From Lophius americanus (Eukaryota > Chordata > Actinopteri > Lophiiformes > Lophiidae): a stretch of 64,000 nt of DNA. The notes beneath the pieces were generated by a model, which saw only the letters and a list, made by a program, of their open reading frames with translations, was not told where the DNA came from and made no database searches. A program made the position numbers and the translations under genes. The stretch spans positions 2,419,001 to 2,483,000 of the forward strand of contig JBBDHG010000151.1 of NCBI GenBank assembly GCA_037951165.1. The letters are read 5' to 3'. Each line of letters begins with the position of its first letter. The stretch's first letter is position 1. This document shows positions 63,725 through 64,000 of the stretch, piece after piece.

Positions 63725-64000
63725 CTCCTTTGTTTCTCATAATTAAAGCGTCTGTTTGGCAATCTTGGCCCCACGCCACTTGTCTTTTCATCTGAGGGAA
63801 GGGAAAGGAAAGTTGTCACATTCCTCTCCTTCATGGCGGGGCCACATCATTATCCGACGCTGGTGTCAGAGCTCTGTCTCACTCCTCGCCTCTAACAGCC
63901 CACGTTGTCTCCCCTTTCTTCAACGCCGTCTCTCCCTGTTTTTCTCCTCTCTCTTCGCCCACTCCCTCTTTATTTTTAACCGTCTCAACAAAGGGAGGAA
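63725..64000. other. CT-rich tail of window, no gene recognised
   Basis: CT-rich from 63880 on (TCTCTCTTCGCC and similar). The window ends inside this sequence. Confidence 0.35.

Noticed and set aside
1..64000. Endogenous viral sequence
   Set aside because: No gag, pol or envelope-like frame and no LTR pair was recognised; the reverse-transcriptase pieces belong to LINE-2.

Overview
This window looks like a stretch of teleost fish genome, most likely intergenic or deep intronic, with no convincing host protein-coding gene. The evidence for a fish is the repeat content: Tc1-like transposon remnants of two types common in fish, a Tigger/pogo-like transposase relic, LINE-2 reverse-transcriptase tails, several short dispersed repeats widespread in teleosts, and long CA/GT and CT microsatellites. 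I cannot name the species; a spiny-rayed fish is plausible but not shown. No open frame in the host sequence combines length, splice signals and a recognisable protein family. The longest is 171 codons and unsupported.

Layout. 1-1.3 kb is CpG-containing unique sequence with an inverted repeat and a CCAAT/TATA promoter-like cluster. 2.5-9 kb holds a MITE-like element, large GT/CA microsatellites, a CT minisatellite, the first copies of two abundant dispersed repeat families and a Tc1 fragment. 9-16 kb has further repeat copies around a quiet, possibly conserved block at 13.4-14.3 kb. 16.7-17.3 and 19.2-19.5 kb are repeat-free, homeodomain-site-rich blocks that look like conserved non-coding elements. 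20.5-21.1 kb is the Tigger relic, followed by a perfect 31-bp inverted repeat. 23-28 kb carries nested repeats and Tc1 remnants. 30-37 kb has LINE-2, a Tc1-like copy and other repeats. 38-39 kb has a compound foldback and a local tandem duplication. 40-50 kb holds MITEs and a second copy of the same Tc1-like subfamily. 51.6-52.1, 59.0-59.5 and 63.3-63.7 kb are again candidate conserved non-coding blocks, separated by repeats.

Two dispersed families dominate. One has about nine copies and imperfect CCTCCGCC / GGCGGAGG ends. The other has seven copies and a modular structure: a variable number of roughly 110-145 bp subunits plus a distinct tail module. I could not match the second to a named family, so it is the best candidate for something undescribed.

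Nothing here forms an operon, defence locus or pathway. If the window has a host function, it is probably cis-regulatory. That is inference from composition and needs cross-species alignment.
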